Shown here one piece after another: positions 25,101-33,351 of a stretch of DNA of 34,878 nucleotides. Source of the DNA: Candidatus Thiodiazotropha sp. 'RUGA' (GTDB taxonomy: Bacteria; Pseudomonadota; Gammaproteobacteria; Chromatiales; Chromatiaceae); contig JAEPDS010000036.1 of the NCBI GenBank assembly GCA_016842065.1, positions 1-34,878 on the forward strand, written 5' to 3'. The position numbers were made by a program, and so were the translations under genes. The notes beneath the pieces were generated by a model. The model saw nothing but the letters and a program-made list of their open reading frames with translations, was not told the DNA's origin and did no database searches. Positions within the stretch are counted from its first letter, which is position 1. Each line of letters opens with the position of its first letter.

Positions 25101-25460
25101 TTTTGTCGGCACCTGTATTGTTTGGTCGTTGTTTTGAGGGTGGGAATTGCAGGGCAAATCCCGAACATTCTAACCTTAGCAGGAAATAAAATTTTCCCCG
25201 CTTAAACTGTGTGAATGTCAGTTGTTTCAGTCTTCTTATTCTGTTTTGGCAAACTGCGGACCCCTATACTTGAGGTTGTGTTATTTTCTTTATTGTGCCG
25301 CGGCATTCGCCTCGCTATATTAAACACTGAGAAGATTAAATTAGATATGGCTGCACGCAATAAAATTGTTTATCACGTTATAAATAGATGTGAAAGAATA
25401 TTGTGACTGCGAGTAGGATCTAAGCAGTCGCGTGCAAGCGAATTTGAATCAGGAGTTTCA
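25101..25460. other. Divergent intergenic region between two dihaem cytochrome genes
   Basis: About 360 bp that should carry promoters for both cytochrome units. I see no clear dyad, promoter or gene. A short open frame (25215-25406) has no family resemblance and is judged non-coding. Confidence 0.4.
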
Positions 25461-26234
25461 ATGAGAAATTTTATTTTAGTCGCTTCGCTGGTCTGCGTTT
25501 TAACGCCGGCACTGAGCATGGCTCAGCCTGCGGATGACGCCATGCGAGAGTATGAGCAGGCGATGAATCTCAGCCCGAATCTGGAGAGTGGTAAAAAGGT
25601 CTACAAGATCTGTGCAGTCTGCCATACGCCGGAAGGCTGGGGGCTGGAGAGTGGCGCCTATCCTCAGGTGGCGGGTCAGTTGCCAACCGTTCTGATCAAA
25701 CAGTTGGCTGACATACGCGCGAGAAACCGTGACAATCCAACCATGTTGCCCTTCACCTCACCACAACTGCTTGGGGGGGCTCAGGAGATTGCTGATGTGG
25801 CTGCCTATATCTCCCAGCTGCCAATGAGCCCGTTTAATGGCGTGGGGCCGGGTATTGATCTTGCTCTGGGTGAAAAGCTCTATAAAGATAACTGCGTTGA
25901 GTGTCATGGCGAGCATGGCGAGGGTATCCTGGATGACCATATCCCGTTGATCTATGGTCAGCACTATCGCTATCTGCTGCGACAGTTCGAGTGGATCAAA
26001 AATGAACGCCGTCGTAACGCGGACAAGAAGATGGTCAAACAGATCCACGGCTTCACCCATCGGGACATTCGTGCGGTGCTCGATTACGTTTCGCGCATCA
26101 AACCACCGAAGGAGAAACTGGCTGAACCAGGCTGGCGTAATCCGGATTTCCCGAAGTTTGCCAGACCGGCGAATCTCCACTCCGGAGCAGGCTACACGAT
26201 CGATAAGCGTCCACCCAGGCCGTCACGGCCCTAG
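25461..26234 (+). CDS. Dihaem cytochrome c (c4-like)
   Basis: 257-residue periplasmic protein with signal peptide (ending ALSMAQ, ~22) and two haem sites: CAVCH (Cys51-His55) and CVECH (Cys145-His149). Met95 (NPTMLPF) is a likely distal ligand. The C-terminal ~40 residues are proline-rich (WRNPDFPKFARPANL, KRPPRPSRP) and beyond the normal c4 fold. An aggag site precedes the ATG. It is divergent from the cytochrome/DUF302 pair and convergent with fccB, from which a strong terminator separates it. It is probably part of the electron path serving sulfide oxidation; the partner is not shown. Confidence 0.9.
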   Translation: MRNFILVASLVCVLTPALSMAQPADDAMREYEQAMNLSPNLESGKKVYKICAVCHTPEGWGLESGAYPQVAGQLPTVLIKQLADIRARNRDNPTMLPFTSPQLLGGAQEIADVAAYISQLPMSPFNGVGPGIDLALGEKLYKDNCVECHGEHGEGILDDHIPLIYGQHYRYLLRQFEWIKNERRRNADKKMVKQIHGFTHRDIRAVLDYVSRIKPPKEKLAEPGWRNPDFPKFARPANLHSGAGYTIDKRPPRPSRP

Positions 26235-26364
26235 TGGTCAGAGTGCTTCAGGTTCGAGTTGTCTTGAACCTGAAACAGAGTGACATGACAGATTGTCAGT
26301 TTTGAGTGTTTGGCAGCCATGAGATCGGTGTTGTGAAATCACTGGCTTGACGAGGTTAAAAAAA

Positions 26365-26390
26365 AGCGGGGCATTGCCCCGCTTTTTTTA
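26365..26390. terminator. Bidirectional terminator between cytochrome gene and fccB
   Basis: agcggggc-att-gccccgct (26365-26383) is flanked by an A run on the left and a T run on the right, so it can stop transcripts from both convergent units. Confidence 0.92.
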
Positions 26391-26420
26391 TTTGGAATCG
26401 ATCCCTGATTCCGAGCTGGA

Positions 26421-27728
26421 TTACATGAAACTATCAGCAGTGATATTGTCGAACCAGCTGTAGGCGTAAGCCACTTCACGCGCCCGCATCTCCGGGGTGG
26501 CGTCGGTTGGGGTCAGACCACCGGAAACCTTGGTGATCTTGGAACCGTCCTCTGCCAGCTTGTAGACTGCAGCAACAGAGATGCCCCAATCCTTGCCGAT
26601 GATGGAGTAGCAGGTGTTGACGTAAGCCGGTGTGCCTGGCTCCTGGCCATTCAGCAGTGCTGCTACGCTGGCTGCACAGACCTTGGCTTCGGAGTTGGCC
26701 GCATAACCGGATTTCGGCATACCCTTGGCGATGGATGCGTCACCAATCACGTGGATGTTCTTGTGAATGGTGGACTCGAAGGTATGCAGGTCGATCGGAC
26801 ACCAGCCGCTGTCATTGGTCAAACCGGCGGCAAAGGCGATCTTGCCTGCTTTCTGGTTTGGAATGATGTTCAGCACATCGGCTTTGATGGTGTCGTCGAA
26901 ACCGGTGGTGACACTCATGGCGCCGGCATCCACTTTGACAACCGCGTTGTCATTGGAGCCCTGAGCACTACCACGCCATTCGATCATGGAGTTGTCGGTC
27001 TCATAGCCATAGAGTGCTTTCCAGCCCTGGGTGAAGAGACCCATCTTGGAGAACTTCGGCTTAGAGTCAAGGATGATGACCTTCGACTTAGGCTTGTGCT
27101 GTTTCATATAGTGAGCGATCTGGGAAGCACGCTCGTAGGGTCCAGGAGGACAGCGGAATGGGTTGCCTGGAGCGGCAATCACCACGGTGCCGCCATCTTT
27201 CATGGCTTCAAGCTGTTTGCGCAAGGTTACGGTCTGAGAGCCGGCTTTCCAGGCATGAGGAATGGTCTCTGCAACCTTTGCGTCATAGCCTTCCAGGGTC
27301 TCCCATTTGAAGTCGACACCTGGGGCAACAATACAACGGTCGTAGTTGAAACTCTGACCGCCTGCGGTTTTAACGGTTTTTGCGCCGGCATCGATGGCGG
27401 TAACCACATCGTGGACCACTTTGACGCCGTGTTTGCCAAGGCCGGAGTAACCGAACTTGATGGAGTTGATACTACGGTCGCCGCTCAGTACTTCATTGGA
27501 CAGATAGCAAGTGTAGTAGTCTTTATTGGCTTCGATCAGGGTGACCTCAATGGTCGGATCGGCCATACGCAGATATTTGGCAGCCGTTGCACCACCGGTA
27601 CCACCACCGACGACCACGACTTTCTTGGAAGCGCCGAGGGCAATATAGGGAGTCCCCATCATGCCGACAGCGGTAGCTGCGCCTGCGCCTTTAACAAAAC
27701 CTCTTCGGGTAATCTTCATGTTTCTCAT
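26421..27728 (-). CDS. fccB: Flavocytochrome c sulfide dehydrogenase, flavoprotein subunit
   Basis: Periplasmic enzyme oxidising sulfide and passing electrons to its cytochrome subunit. A Tat signal (TRRGFVKG) is followed by the FAD-binding [17 protein letters not shown]. Cys74 (YYTCYLSN) fits the covalent flavin attachment and Cys193 (FRCPPGPYE) the first redox-active cysteine; both are offset by 32 from the Allochromatium mature numbering (42, 161) as I recall it. Cys373 (NTCYS) is the likely disulfide partner. Length 435 is normal. The start may instead be the ATG at 27719. It lies 7 bp after fccA, so the two are co-transcribed. Confidence 0.95.
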   Translation of the reverse strand: MRNMKITRRGFVKGAGAATAVGMMGTPYIALGASKKVVVVGGGTGGATAAKYLRMADPTIEVTLIEANKDYYTCYLSNEVLSGDRSINSIKFGYSGLGKHGVKVVHDVVTAIDAGAKTVKTAGGQSFNYDRCIVAPGVDFKWETLEGYDAKVAETIPHAWKAGSQTVTLRKQLEAMKDGGTVVIAAPGNPFRCPPGPYERASQIAHYMKQHKPKSKVIILDSKPKFSKMGLFTQGWKALYGYETDNSMIEWRGSAQGSNDNAVVKVDAGAMSVTTGFDDTIKADVLNIIPNQKAGKIAFAAGLTNDSGWCPIDLHTFESTIHKNIHVIGDASIAKGMPKSGYAANSEAKVCAASVAALLNGQEPGTPAYVNTCYSIIGKDWGISVAAVYKLAEDGSKITKVSGGLTPTDATPEMRAREVAYAYSWFDNITADSFM

Positions 27729-27735
27729 TCCCCTC

Positions 27736-28350
27736 TTATTTTTGGCCTGAGGCGTAGAAGTGGTTCAGAGCGTCGATTCCAGCGTCGCCCTCTTTCTTCA
27801 GCAGTTGATTAACCTTCTTCTTCATCTTCTTGGTCATCTCGCGATCACCAGATTTGAAGTCGGCCATGGTGTACTCCAGATAGGGGACTAACTGACCCAT
27901 CAGGATGCCGGAGTCGTCATCGGGAGAGGTGCCGTTGTCCGCATGACACTTCTCACAATATTTATCATGCAGCTTGGCGCCTTTTTTGGCTTTAGCGGGA
28001 TCAAAATCCTGCTTGGCCATAACAAAGGGCTGTTTACTGAAGAATTCACCCATCGCCTTGATCTCGTCATCGGTATAACCTTTGGCGATACGGGTCATGA
28101 TGGTGGAATTGATATCACCCGCTTTGAAGCCTTGCATGACTTCTTCGAAATAGACGGCAGACATGCCACCGATAGAGGGTGAAGCGGGACCGATACTGGC
28201 GCCATTGGTACCATGGCAGCCGGCACAGGTGTTTGCCAGCATGGCAGCACTGGCACCCGACATCAGGGGTTTGTCAGCAGCGAAAGCCGCAGATGATGCA
28301 CTGAGGGCCAGTGCGCCGATCAGGGCTCTCTTGAGATTTTTGTACGCCAT
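27736..28350 (-). CDS. fccA: Flavocytochrome c sulfide dehydrogenase, dihaem cytochrome subunit
   Basis: 204-residue periplasmic cytochrome with Sec signal (ending SSAAFA, ~24) and two haem sites: CAGCH (Cys42-His46) and CEKCH (Cys132-His136). The dihaem form is that of purple sulfur bacteria, in contrast to the monohaem FccA of green sulfur bacteria. The strong site aaggaggt precedes the ATG. fccB follows after 7 bp. It accepts electrons from the FccB flavin and passes them to soluble cytochromes. The upstream 193 bp hold a hairpin (28494-28500 with 28507-28513) that may end the ankyrin-gene transcript. Confidence 0.93.
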   Translation of the reverse strand: MAYKNLKRALIGALALSASSAAFAADKPLMSGASAAMLANTCAGCHGTNGASIGPASPSIGGMSAVYFEEVMQGFKAGDINSTIMTRIAKGYTDDEIKAMGEFFSKQPFVMAKQDFDPAKAKKGAKLHDKYCEKCHADNGTSPDDDSGILMGQLVPYLEYTMADFKSGDREMTKKMKKKVNQLLKKEGDAGIDALNHFYASGQK

Positions 28351-28543
28351 GTTACCTCCTTTGGTATTTAAACAGGCTTACACTAGTTTCAACAGGGAAC
28401 ATGACGAACCCTGTCACACGAACCGGAGCAGTAATATGGGACTGTTCCTGTTGCGTTCAGCTTGGAAGGAGGCGTTATTGCTCATTTATAAGCCGTCTTT
28501 TTTTACAAAGACGTGCCGGTCTCCACCCAGGCTTATGCTCTTT

Positions 28544-29476
28544 TTATTTTAAAAGGCCTGAAACTTTATTGTGTTTCTTCTTCACCGCGATATCAGCCGC
28601 GGTATGTCCTTCGTTATCTTTATTCGTTTTGTCTGCGTTGTGCTGCAGCAGCAGCGTGACAATCTCTTCCGAGCCGGTACGGGCCGCTTCCATCAATGGT
28701 GTGACACCATCGTTATCGGCCAGGTTGACATCAGCGCCGGCGTCCAGCAGCAGTTTGACACTCTCCAGCTGATCCTGGCCTACCGCCCAGATCAGTGCTG
28801 TCGCGCCATCGTTATCCTGCTTGTTGATCTCGGCTTTGTAAGAGAGCAGGGTTTTGACCGTCTCCAGATGACCCTGATCAGCCGCCAGGATCAGTGCGGT
28901 GGAGCCGTTTTTATCCCGGCTGTTTACATCGGCATGGTGCTTGGCCAGCATGGCGACCGTCTCTGCATGGCCTTTTTCCGCAGCCATCATCAACGCATTA
29001 TGCCCATGCTTGTCGGATGCTTTGGGGTCGGCGCCTTTGAACAGCAGCTGCTCAACCATATCGGTGATGCCGTAGCGTGCCGCAATCATCAGGGCGTCCC
29101 ATCCGGCACGGGTTCGGTCGTGCAGATTGGCGCCCCGCTCCAGCAGCATGGCGGTAAGTGCCGGGTGACCGTTCTCCGCTGCAAAGGTCAGCGCGCTGCA
29201 ACCGGCTACGGTGCGGGCATTCACGTTGGCGCCCCGGTTCAACAGGATGACAACGGCTTCAAAATTGTTGTTCTCTACAGCAATCATCAAGGCGTTTTTG
29301 CCGAATTTGTTCGCACTGTCAGGTGAAACGCCCTTATCCAGAAGCTTGGTGACAGTTTCCACATCACCAACATCCGCTGCAAGCCGCAGTTCCCTCTCAT
29401 CTTCAGCGCTTCCCGCCATAACCTGTGCAGTCAGCAGCAATGTGAGTGTGGCAATTAACAGTCTGGTTGTTTTCAT
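28544..29476 (-). CDS. Exported ankyrin-repeat protein
   Basis: 310 residues: a signal peptide (~1-21, ending VMAG) and then about eight consecutive ankyrin repeats through to the C-terminus, each with the G-x-x-ALMIAA/ALILAA helix pattern (for example GKNALMIAVENNNFEAVVILL). Ankyrin stacks mediate protein-protein contact; export puts this one in the periplasm. No catalytic domain is present. It sits between a tetrahaem cytochrome gene (52 bp upstream) and fccAB in the same direction, so it may be an assembly or scaffold factor for these redox proteins, but that is inference. Confidence 0.9.
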   Translation of the reverse strand: MKTTRLLIATLTLLLTAQVMAGSAEDERELRLAADVGDVETVTKLLDKGVSPDSANKFGKNALMIAVENNNFEAVVILLNRGANVNARTVAGCSALTFAAENGHPALTAMLLERGANLHDRTRAGWDALMIAARYGITDMVEQLLFKGADPKASDKHGHNALMMAAEKGHAETVAMLAKHHADVNSRDKNGSTALILAADQGHLETVKTLLSYKAEINKQDNDGATALIWAVGQDQLESVKLLLDAGADVNLADNDGVTPLMEAARTGSEEIVTLLLQHNADKTNKDNEGHTAADIAVKKKHNKVSGLLK

Positions 29477-29528
29477 GAATTATCTACAAACCCTGGTATA
29501 AAAAAACGGTTGTGTCAGATAGTGACAA

Positions 29529-30095
29529 TCATGGTGTATCAGGTTCTTCGGGCTCATCCGGCTCCTCATGTGCGACACCTGCGTGACAATCGATACATGC
29601 CTTGCCTTCGTCCATGGCCTTCGGGTGGCGTTTGCGGGCACTGCGATCCTGTTCGCTCAGATCCATATTTTCAAACTCGTGGCACGAGCGACACTCTCTG
29701 GAATTTGAAGCACGCATTTTGTCCCATACCCGGTTGGCCATATCCCAACGGTGGGCCTCGTACTTCTCTTTGGTATCAATGGTGCCCATGATCTCGTGAT
29801 AGACATCTTTGGCAGCCATTACCTTGGCGATCATCTTCGGAATAAAAGGTTCGGGTACATGGCAGTCTGCACAGGTTGCCTGGACGCCTGATGCATTCTT
29901 ATAGTGCAATGTCTCTTTGTACTCCTCCAGATTGACCTTCATGGAGTGACAGGAGGTGCAGAATTCCATTTCATTGGTATAGGCCATTCCCATGCTGAAT
30001 AGCCCGGAAAAGATGATGCCGGCAACAAAAATGATGCCGACCAGTATCAAAGATATCTTGCCTGCGGACTTTCTGGCCGCGCGCTCTCTGAACAT
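29529..30095 (-). CDS. NapC/NirT-family tetrahaem cytochrome c
   Basis: 188-residue membrane-anchored quinol dehydrogenase. One transmembrane helix (~14-37) is followed by four haem sites: CTSCH (46-50), CADCH (75-79), CRSCH (135-139) and CIDCH (167-171). The family takes electrons from menaquinol/ubiquinol and hands them to periplasmic reductases. The C-terminal tail is acidic and proline-rich (EEPDEPEEPDTP). No reductase partner is encoded nearby, so its acceptor is unknown. The start at 30095 is preferred (gaggg upstream); an ATG at 30164 would add 23 polar, basic residues. The ankyrin gene follows after 52 bp. Confidence 0.92.
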   Translation of the reverse strand: MFRERAARKSAGKISLILVGIIFVAGIIFSGLFSMGMAYTNEMEFCTSCHSMKVNLEEYKETLHYKNASGVQATCADCHVPEPFIPKMIAKVMAAKDVYHEIMGTIDTKEKYEAHRWDMANRVWDKMRASNSRECRSCHEFENMDLSEQDRSARKRHPKAMDEGKACIDCHAGVAHEEPDEPEEPDTP

Positions 30096-30288
30096 ACTCC
30101 ACCCTCTGTGTCGGAAAAGTTTTCCTTTTCCTTGTCGTTTGTTTGTTGTCCCCCCTATTTCCATACAGGTAGAGGCATTTTTCTTGACTGTGGGATGTTA
30201 CGTCAACTCGGTAGCCAATGCAAAAAATACTATGTAAACAAACTCATATGACTGTATTAGTAGAAACTAATCAGGAACCCGCTATCGC

Positions 30289-30927
30289 TTACTGGGTATT
30301 CTGACCGTCAGATGATCGGCAAGTTTGCCATTTATGATCGGTCTTGCCTAATGTTAAAAGCCTATTAATTAGCGCCTTTTGCTTGTCTGGTGGGCTGTTG
30401 AGGGGGTGGTGTGTGGTTCTGATCTGGTGGGGAATACCGCTCTCTATCAATATCTCTGCGCACTGCCAGGCGGCTCTGCCACTGTTGGCGCTACCAGTCA
30501 ATGCTGCATAGTCTTCAGCCAGCGCCTTGATATCCAGGCCTACCCAATCCAGGTAAGGCAGTAGTGCGGCAAAGCGCTGTGGATAGGGGCCGGCGCTGTG
30601 CAGGCCGACCAGAAAACCCATTTTTTTTATGGTTTTTATCGCAGCGGGCAGCGCGGCTTGAAGTGTCGGTTCACCGCCACTGAATACCACCGCATCAAGG
30701 AGTCCTCGCCGCTGATCCAGAAAACGCACGATCTCATGCCAGGGGATAGAGGTTGTTGCCTCTCTCGGGATAAGTTCAGGATTGTGACAGTAGTCACACT
30801 TTAGCGGGCAGCCCTGGCAGTAGACCACCGCTGACAGCGCGTCAGGGTAGTCGATCGTAGTCAGCGGTGTAATCCCTCCCACCTGCAGTTGTGAGGGATC
30901 TTCCGCTTTCGGGCATGCTTTGAGCAT
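30289..30927 (-). CDS. nrdG: Anaerobic ribonucleotide reductase activating protein (radical SAM)
   Basis: 212-residue radical SAM enzyme that installs the glycyl radical on class III ribonucleotide reductase. The iron-sulfur motif CPLKCDYC gives Cys40, Cys44 and Cys47, followed by FSGGEPTLQ and later LDWVGLDIKAL. The N-terminal GGITPLTTIDYPD is typical of the TIGR02495-type NrdG. It starts 6 bp after the small glycyl-radical ORF and completes a nrdD-(glycyl radical ORF)-nrdG operon. Confidence 0.92.
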   Translation of the reverse strand: MLKACPKAEDPSQLQVGGITPLTTIDYPDALSAVVYCQGCPLKCDYCHNPELIPREATTSIPWHEIVRFLDQRRGLLDAVVFSGGEPTLQAALPAAIKTIKKMGFLVGLHSAGPYPQRFAALLPYLDWVGLDIKALAEDYAALTGSANSGRAAWQCAEILIESGIPHQIRTTHHPLNSPPDKQKALINRLLTLGKTDHKWQTCRSSDGQNTQ

Positions 30928-30933
30928 CGCCTG

Positions 30934-31116
30934 TCAGGGGTGTGGCGTGAGCCTGTTGGGTTTGCTGGATAGGGGCTCCTGGTAGCAGAGGCGTTCCGCC
31001 TGCTCCGCCTGTTTGCCTGGATTGAAAGCAGAGATCGGGCGGTGATAACCCATCACCCGGGTCCAGACTTCACAACGGGTGCGTTCTTCATCTTTCAGTT
31101 CAATTGCTTTGTTCAT
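30934..31116 (-). CDS. Separate glycyl-radical segment of anaerobic ribonucleotide reductase
   Basis: 60-residue ORF containing EVWTRVMGYHRPISAFNPGKQ, which corresponds to the C-terminal glycyl-radical loop of NrdD; the radical glycine would be Gly23 in RVMGY. The main NrdD ORF ends just before where this segment should be. The ATG at 31116 lies inside the nrdD end, overlapping its stop codon by 17 bases in another frame, and is preceded by an aggag ribosome binding site within the nrdD coding sequence, pointing to translational coupling. nrdG follows after 6 bp. A frameshift or assembly error splitting one NrdD is the alternative, made less likely by the well-placed start signals. Confidence 0.82.
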   Translation of the reverse strand: MNKAIELKDEERTRCEVWTRVMGYHRPISAFNPGKQAEQAERLCYQEPLSSKPNRLTPHP

Positions 31117-33145
31117 TGAGTTGCTCCTGTAGTTTCTGTTCACGCAGGTGTTGGTCGCACTCCGGGCAGAACTCATGTTCACCACTCAGGTAGCCGTGAA
31201 CAGGACAGATGGAAAAGGTCGGGGTGATGGTCAGATAGGGGAGACGAAACTTCTGCAGGGATCGTTTGATCAGGTTCTTGCAGGCCTGAGTGCTGCTGAT
31301 GCGCTCATTCATATAGAGGTGAAGAACGGTCCCACCGGTATATTTGCACTGCAGGGGCTCCTGATGTTGCAAGGCAGCAAACGGATCCTCGGTGTAGCCG
31401 ACCGGCAGTTGGGTTGAGTTGGTGTAGTAGGGTGTCTGCGGGGTTCCGGCCTGCAGAATGCCGGGAAACCGTTGGCGGTCGATCTTGGCGAAGCGATAGG
31501 TGGCGCCTTCTGCCGGCGTCGCCTCCAGGTTGTAGAGATGTCCACTCTGCTCCTGGAAGCTCACCATCCGCTCGCGGATGTGGTCGAGAAACCGTTCTGC
31601 CAGCGCCTTGCCCTCAGGATCGGCGATATCCCAGCGATCGGCGCTGAAGTTGCGGATCATCTCATTGACGCCGTTGATGCCGATGGTGGAGAAGTGATTG
31701 CGCAGGGTGCCCAGGTACCTTTTTGTATAGGGAAAAAGGCCGGCGTCCATGTGGCGCTGAATGACCTTTCTTTTGATTTCCAGGCTGTTACGGGCCAGGC
31801 GCAGGAGATCGTCGGCGGCTTTCAGCAGCCCGGCTTCATCCTCGGTAAACTGCTGGCCGAGACGCGCGCAGTTGAGGGTGACCACGCCGATGGAGCCAGT
31901 CTGTTCGGCCGATCCGAACAGGCCGTTGCCCCGTTTCAGCAGCTCCCGCAGGTCGAGTTGCAGTCGGCAGCACATGGAGCGTACCTGGTGCGGGCTCAGC
32001 TCGGAATTGAGAAAGTTCTGGAAATAGGGCAGGCCATACTTGGCGGTCATGCGGAACAGTCGTTCGGCATTCTCGCTCTCCCAGGGGAAATCGGCGGTGA
32101 TGTTGTAGGTCGGGATGGGGAAGGTGAAGACCCGGTCTTTCGCATCCCCCTCGGTCATCACCTCGATATAGGCGCGATTGATCAGATCCATTTCGGTCTG
32201 CAGCTCACCATAGGTGAAGGGCATCTCCACACCGCCAATCAGAGGAACCTGCTGGCGCAGATCCTCCGGGCAGACCCAATCGAAGGTGAGATTGGTAAAC
32301 GGCGTCTGGGTGCCCCAGCGGGAGGGGACGTTGAGGTTGTAGATCAGCTCCTGGATCGCCTGTTTGATCTGGCTGTAGCTGAGATTGTCCTTGCGAATGA
32401 AGGGCGCCAGGTAGGTATCGAAGGAGCTGAATGCCTGGGCTCCCGCCCACTCATTCTGCAGGGTCCCCAGAAAGTTGACGATCTGACCGACAGCACTGGA
32501 GAGGTGTTTGGGGGGTGAGGACTCGACCTTGCCTGGAACGCCATTGAGTCCCTCGTGCAGCAGGGTCCGCAGCGACCAGCCTGCACAGTAACCGGCCAGC
32601 ATATCCAGGTCATGAACATGCAGAGCGCCGTTTCGGTGAGCCTCGCCGATCTCCGGTGGATAGACATGATTCAGCCAGTAGTTGGCGATCATTTTGCCGG
32701 AGGTGTTAAGGATCAGGCCGCCGAGGGAGTAGCCCTGGTTGGCATTGGCGCTGACCCGCCAGTCGCTTCGCTGCAGATACTCGTTCACCGAGCTGGCGAC
32801 GTCGAGCAGGGTGCGTTGATCCTGGCGCAGCTTTTTATGTTGCTCACGGTAGACGATATAGGCCCGGGCCGTCTGCAGGTGGTTGGCGCTGATCAACACC
32901 TGTTCCACCACGTCCTGTATTCGCTCGATGTCGGGATTACTCTGCCGATAGCCGGTGTGGGTCAGGACTTTTACCACCTGGGCGGTGATCAAGGCGGCCT
33001 CTTGATCGTCAAATTCACCGCTGGCTTGGGCGGCCAGCAGGATGGCGTTGTGAATTTTTGCGGGATCGAAATCCGCTTCGCTGCCATCTCTTTTGACGAT
33101 TTTGCTGGGTGTGCGGAGTCTCTGTCGCCCAATGGTGGCTTGCAT
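31100..33145 (-). CDS. nrdD: Anaerobic (class III) ribonucleoside-triphosphate reductase, main chain lacking the glycyl-radical loop
   Basis: 681 residues. An N-terminal ATP-cone (~13-105, KIVKRDGSEADFDPAKIHNAI) is followed by the ten-stranded barrel core, with NLTFDWVCPEDL and FPIPTYNI, and a C-terminal zinc site (CPVH 647-650, CPEC 660-663). The chain ends 18 residues after the zinc site (LQEQLNEQSN), before any RVxGY radical motif. That motif is on the overlapping 60-residue ORF, so both products seem needed for activity. It acts in anoxic cytoplasm and reduces NTPs. Paired NrdR boxes upstream indicate repression by NrdR. Confidence 0.93.
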   Translation of the reverse strand: MQATIGRQRLRTPSKIVKRDGSEADFDPAKIHNAILLAAQASGEFDDQEAALITAQVVKVLTHTGYRQSNPDIERIQDVVEQVLISANHLQTARAYIVYREQHKKLRQDQRTLLDVASSVNEYLQRSDWRVSANANQGYSLGGLILNTSGKMIANYWLNHVYPPEIGEAHRNGALHVHDLDMLAGYCAGWSLRTLLHEGLNGVPGKVESSPPKHLSSAVGQIVNFLGTLQNEWAGAQAFSSFDTYLAPFIRKDNLSYSQIKQAIQELIYNLNVPSRWGTQTPFTNLTFDWVCPEDLRQQVPLIGGVEMPFTYGELQTEMDLINRAYIEVMTEGDAKDRVFTFPIPTYNITADFPWESENAERLFRMTAKYGLPYFQNFLNSELSPHQVRSMCCRLQLDLRELLKRGNGLFGSAEQTGSIGVVTLNCARLGQQFTEDEAGLLKAADDLLRLARNSLEIKRKVIQRHMDAGLFPYTKRYLGTLRNHFSTIGINGVNEMIRNFSADRWDIADPEGKALAERFLDHIRERMVSFQEQSGHLYNLEATPAEGATYRFAKIDRQRFPGILQAGTPQTPYYTNSTQLPVGYTEDPFAALQHQEPLQCKYTGGTVLHLYMNERISSTQACKNLIKRSLQKFRLPYLTITPTFSICPVHGYLSGEHEFCPECDQHLREQKLQEQLNEQSN

Positions 33146-33177
33146 CTCGGTAGCCCTCCGGCGTTATTATCAATGTT

Positions 33178-33193
33178 TATCTATATGTAGCGA
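33178..33193. promoter_or_regulatory. NrdR box, proximal (nrdD), degenerate
   Basis: TATCTATATGTAGCGA matches the NrdR consensus at most core positions and starts exactly 32 bp from the perfect box. It overlaps a possible -10 (TATAGA on the minus strand, 33180-33185). Confidence 0.5.
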
Positions 33194-33209
33194 GTGATTA
33201 ATAATTCAA
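33180..33209 (-). promoter_or_regulatory. nrdD promoter candidate
   Basis: On the minus strand TTGAAT (33204-33209) and TATAGA (33180-33185) are spaced by 18 bp. The -35 abuts the perfect NrdR box and the -10 lies in the degenerate one, the same geometry as at nrdA. Confidence 0.5.
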
Positions 33210-33227
33210 ACACAATATATTGTGTTT
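33208..33227. promoter_or_regulatory. NrdR box, distal (nrdD), perfect palindrome
   Basis: The 20 bases AAACACAATATATTGTGTTT are a perfect palindrome containing a full match to the NrdR consensus (33210-33225), about 65 bp upstream of the nrdD start. Confidence 0.88.
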
Positions 33228-33351
33228 TCAAGGTCAGTAATTGACTGATGTCAAAACTCTGACGAAATCTTTTGCTTGCCGGCTGGAATGATTGCTGAAA
33301 AGGGGGGGCGGCAGCAGGATTCTGCTGCCGGAATGTCGCGCTGTTGCGGGT

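Noticed and set aside
26751-27812. Plus-strand open frame (353 codons) antisense to fccB.
   Set aside because: Shadow frame over a clearly conserved gene; no family resemblance and it runs through the fccA/fccB junction.
30934-31116. Split of nrdD as a simple sequencing frameshift or programmed frameshifting.
   Set aside because: Kept as the alternative rather than the main reading. The small ORF has its own ATG with a correctly spaced aggag site, and no slippery heptamer is visible in the overlap. Raw reads would settle it.
31472-32518. Plus-strand open frame (348 codons) antisense to nrdD.
   Set aside because: Shadow frame over nrdD; no motif or start signal.
33196-33212. FNR-like site in the nrdD promoter (ttgaattattaatca on the minus strand).
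   Set aside because: The half-sites are one base too far apart and one is imperfect relative to TTGAT-N4-ATCAA; more simply explained as the -35 region.
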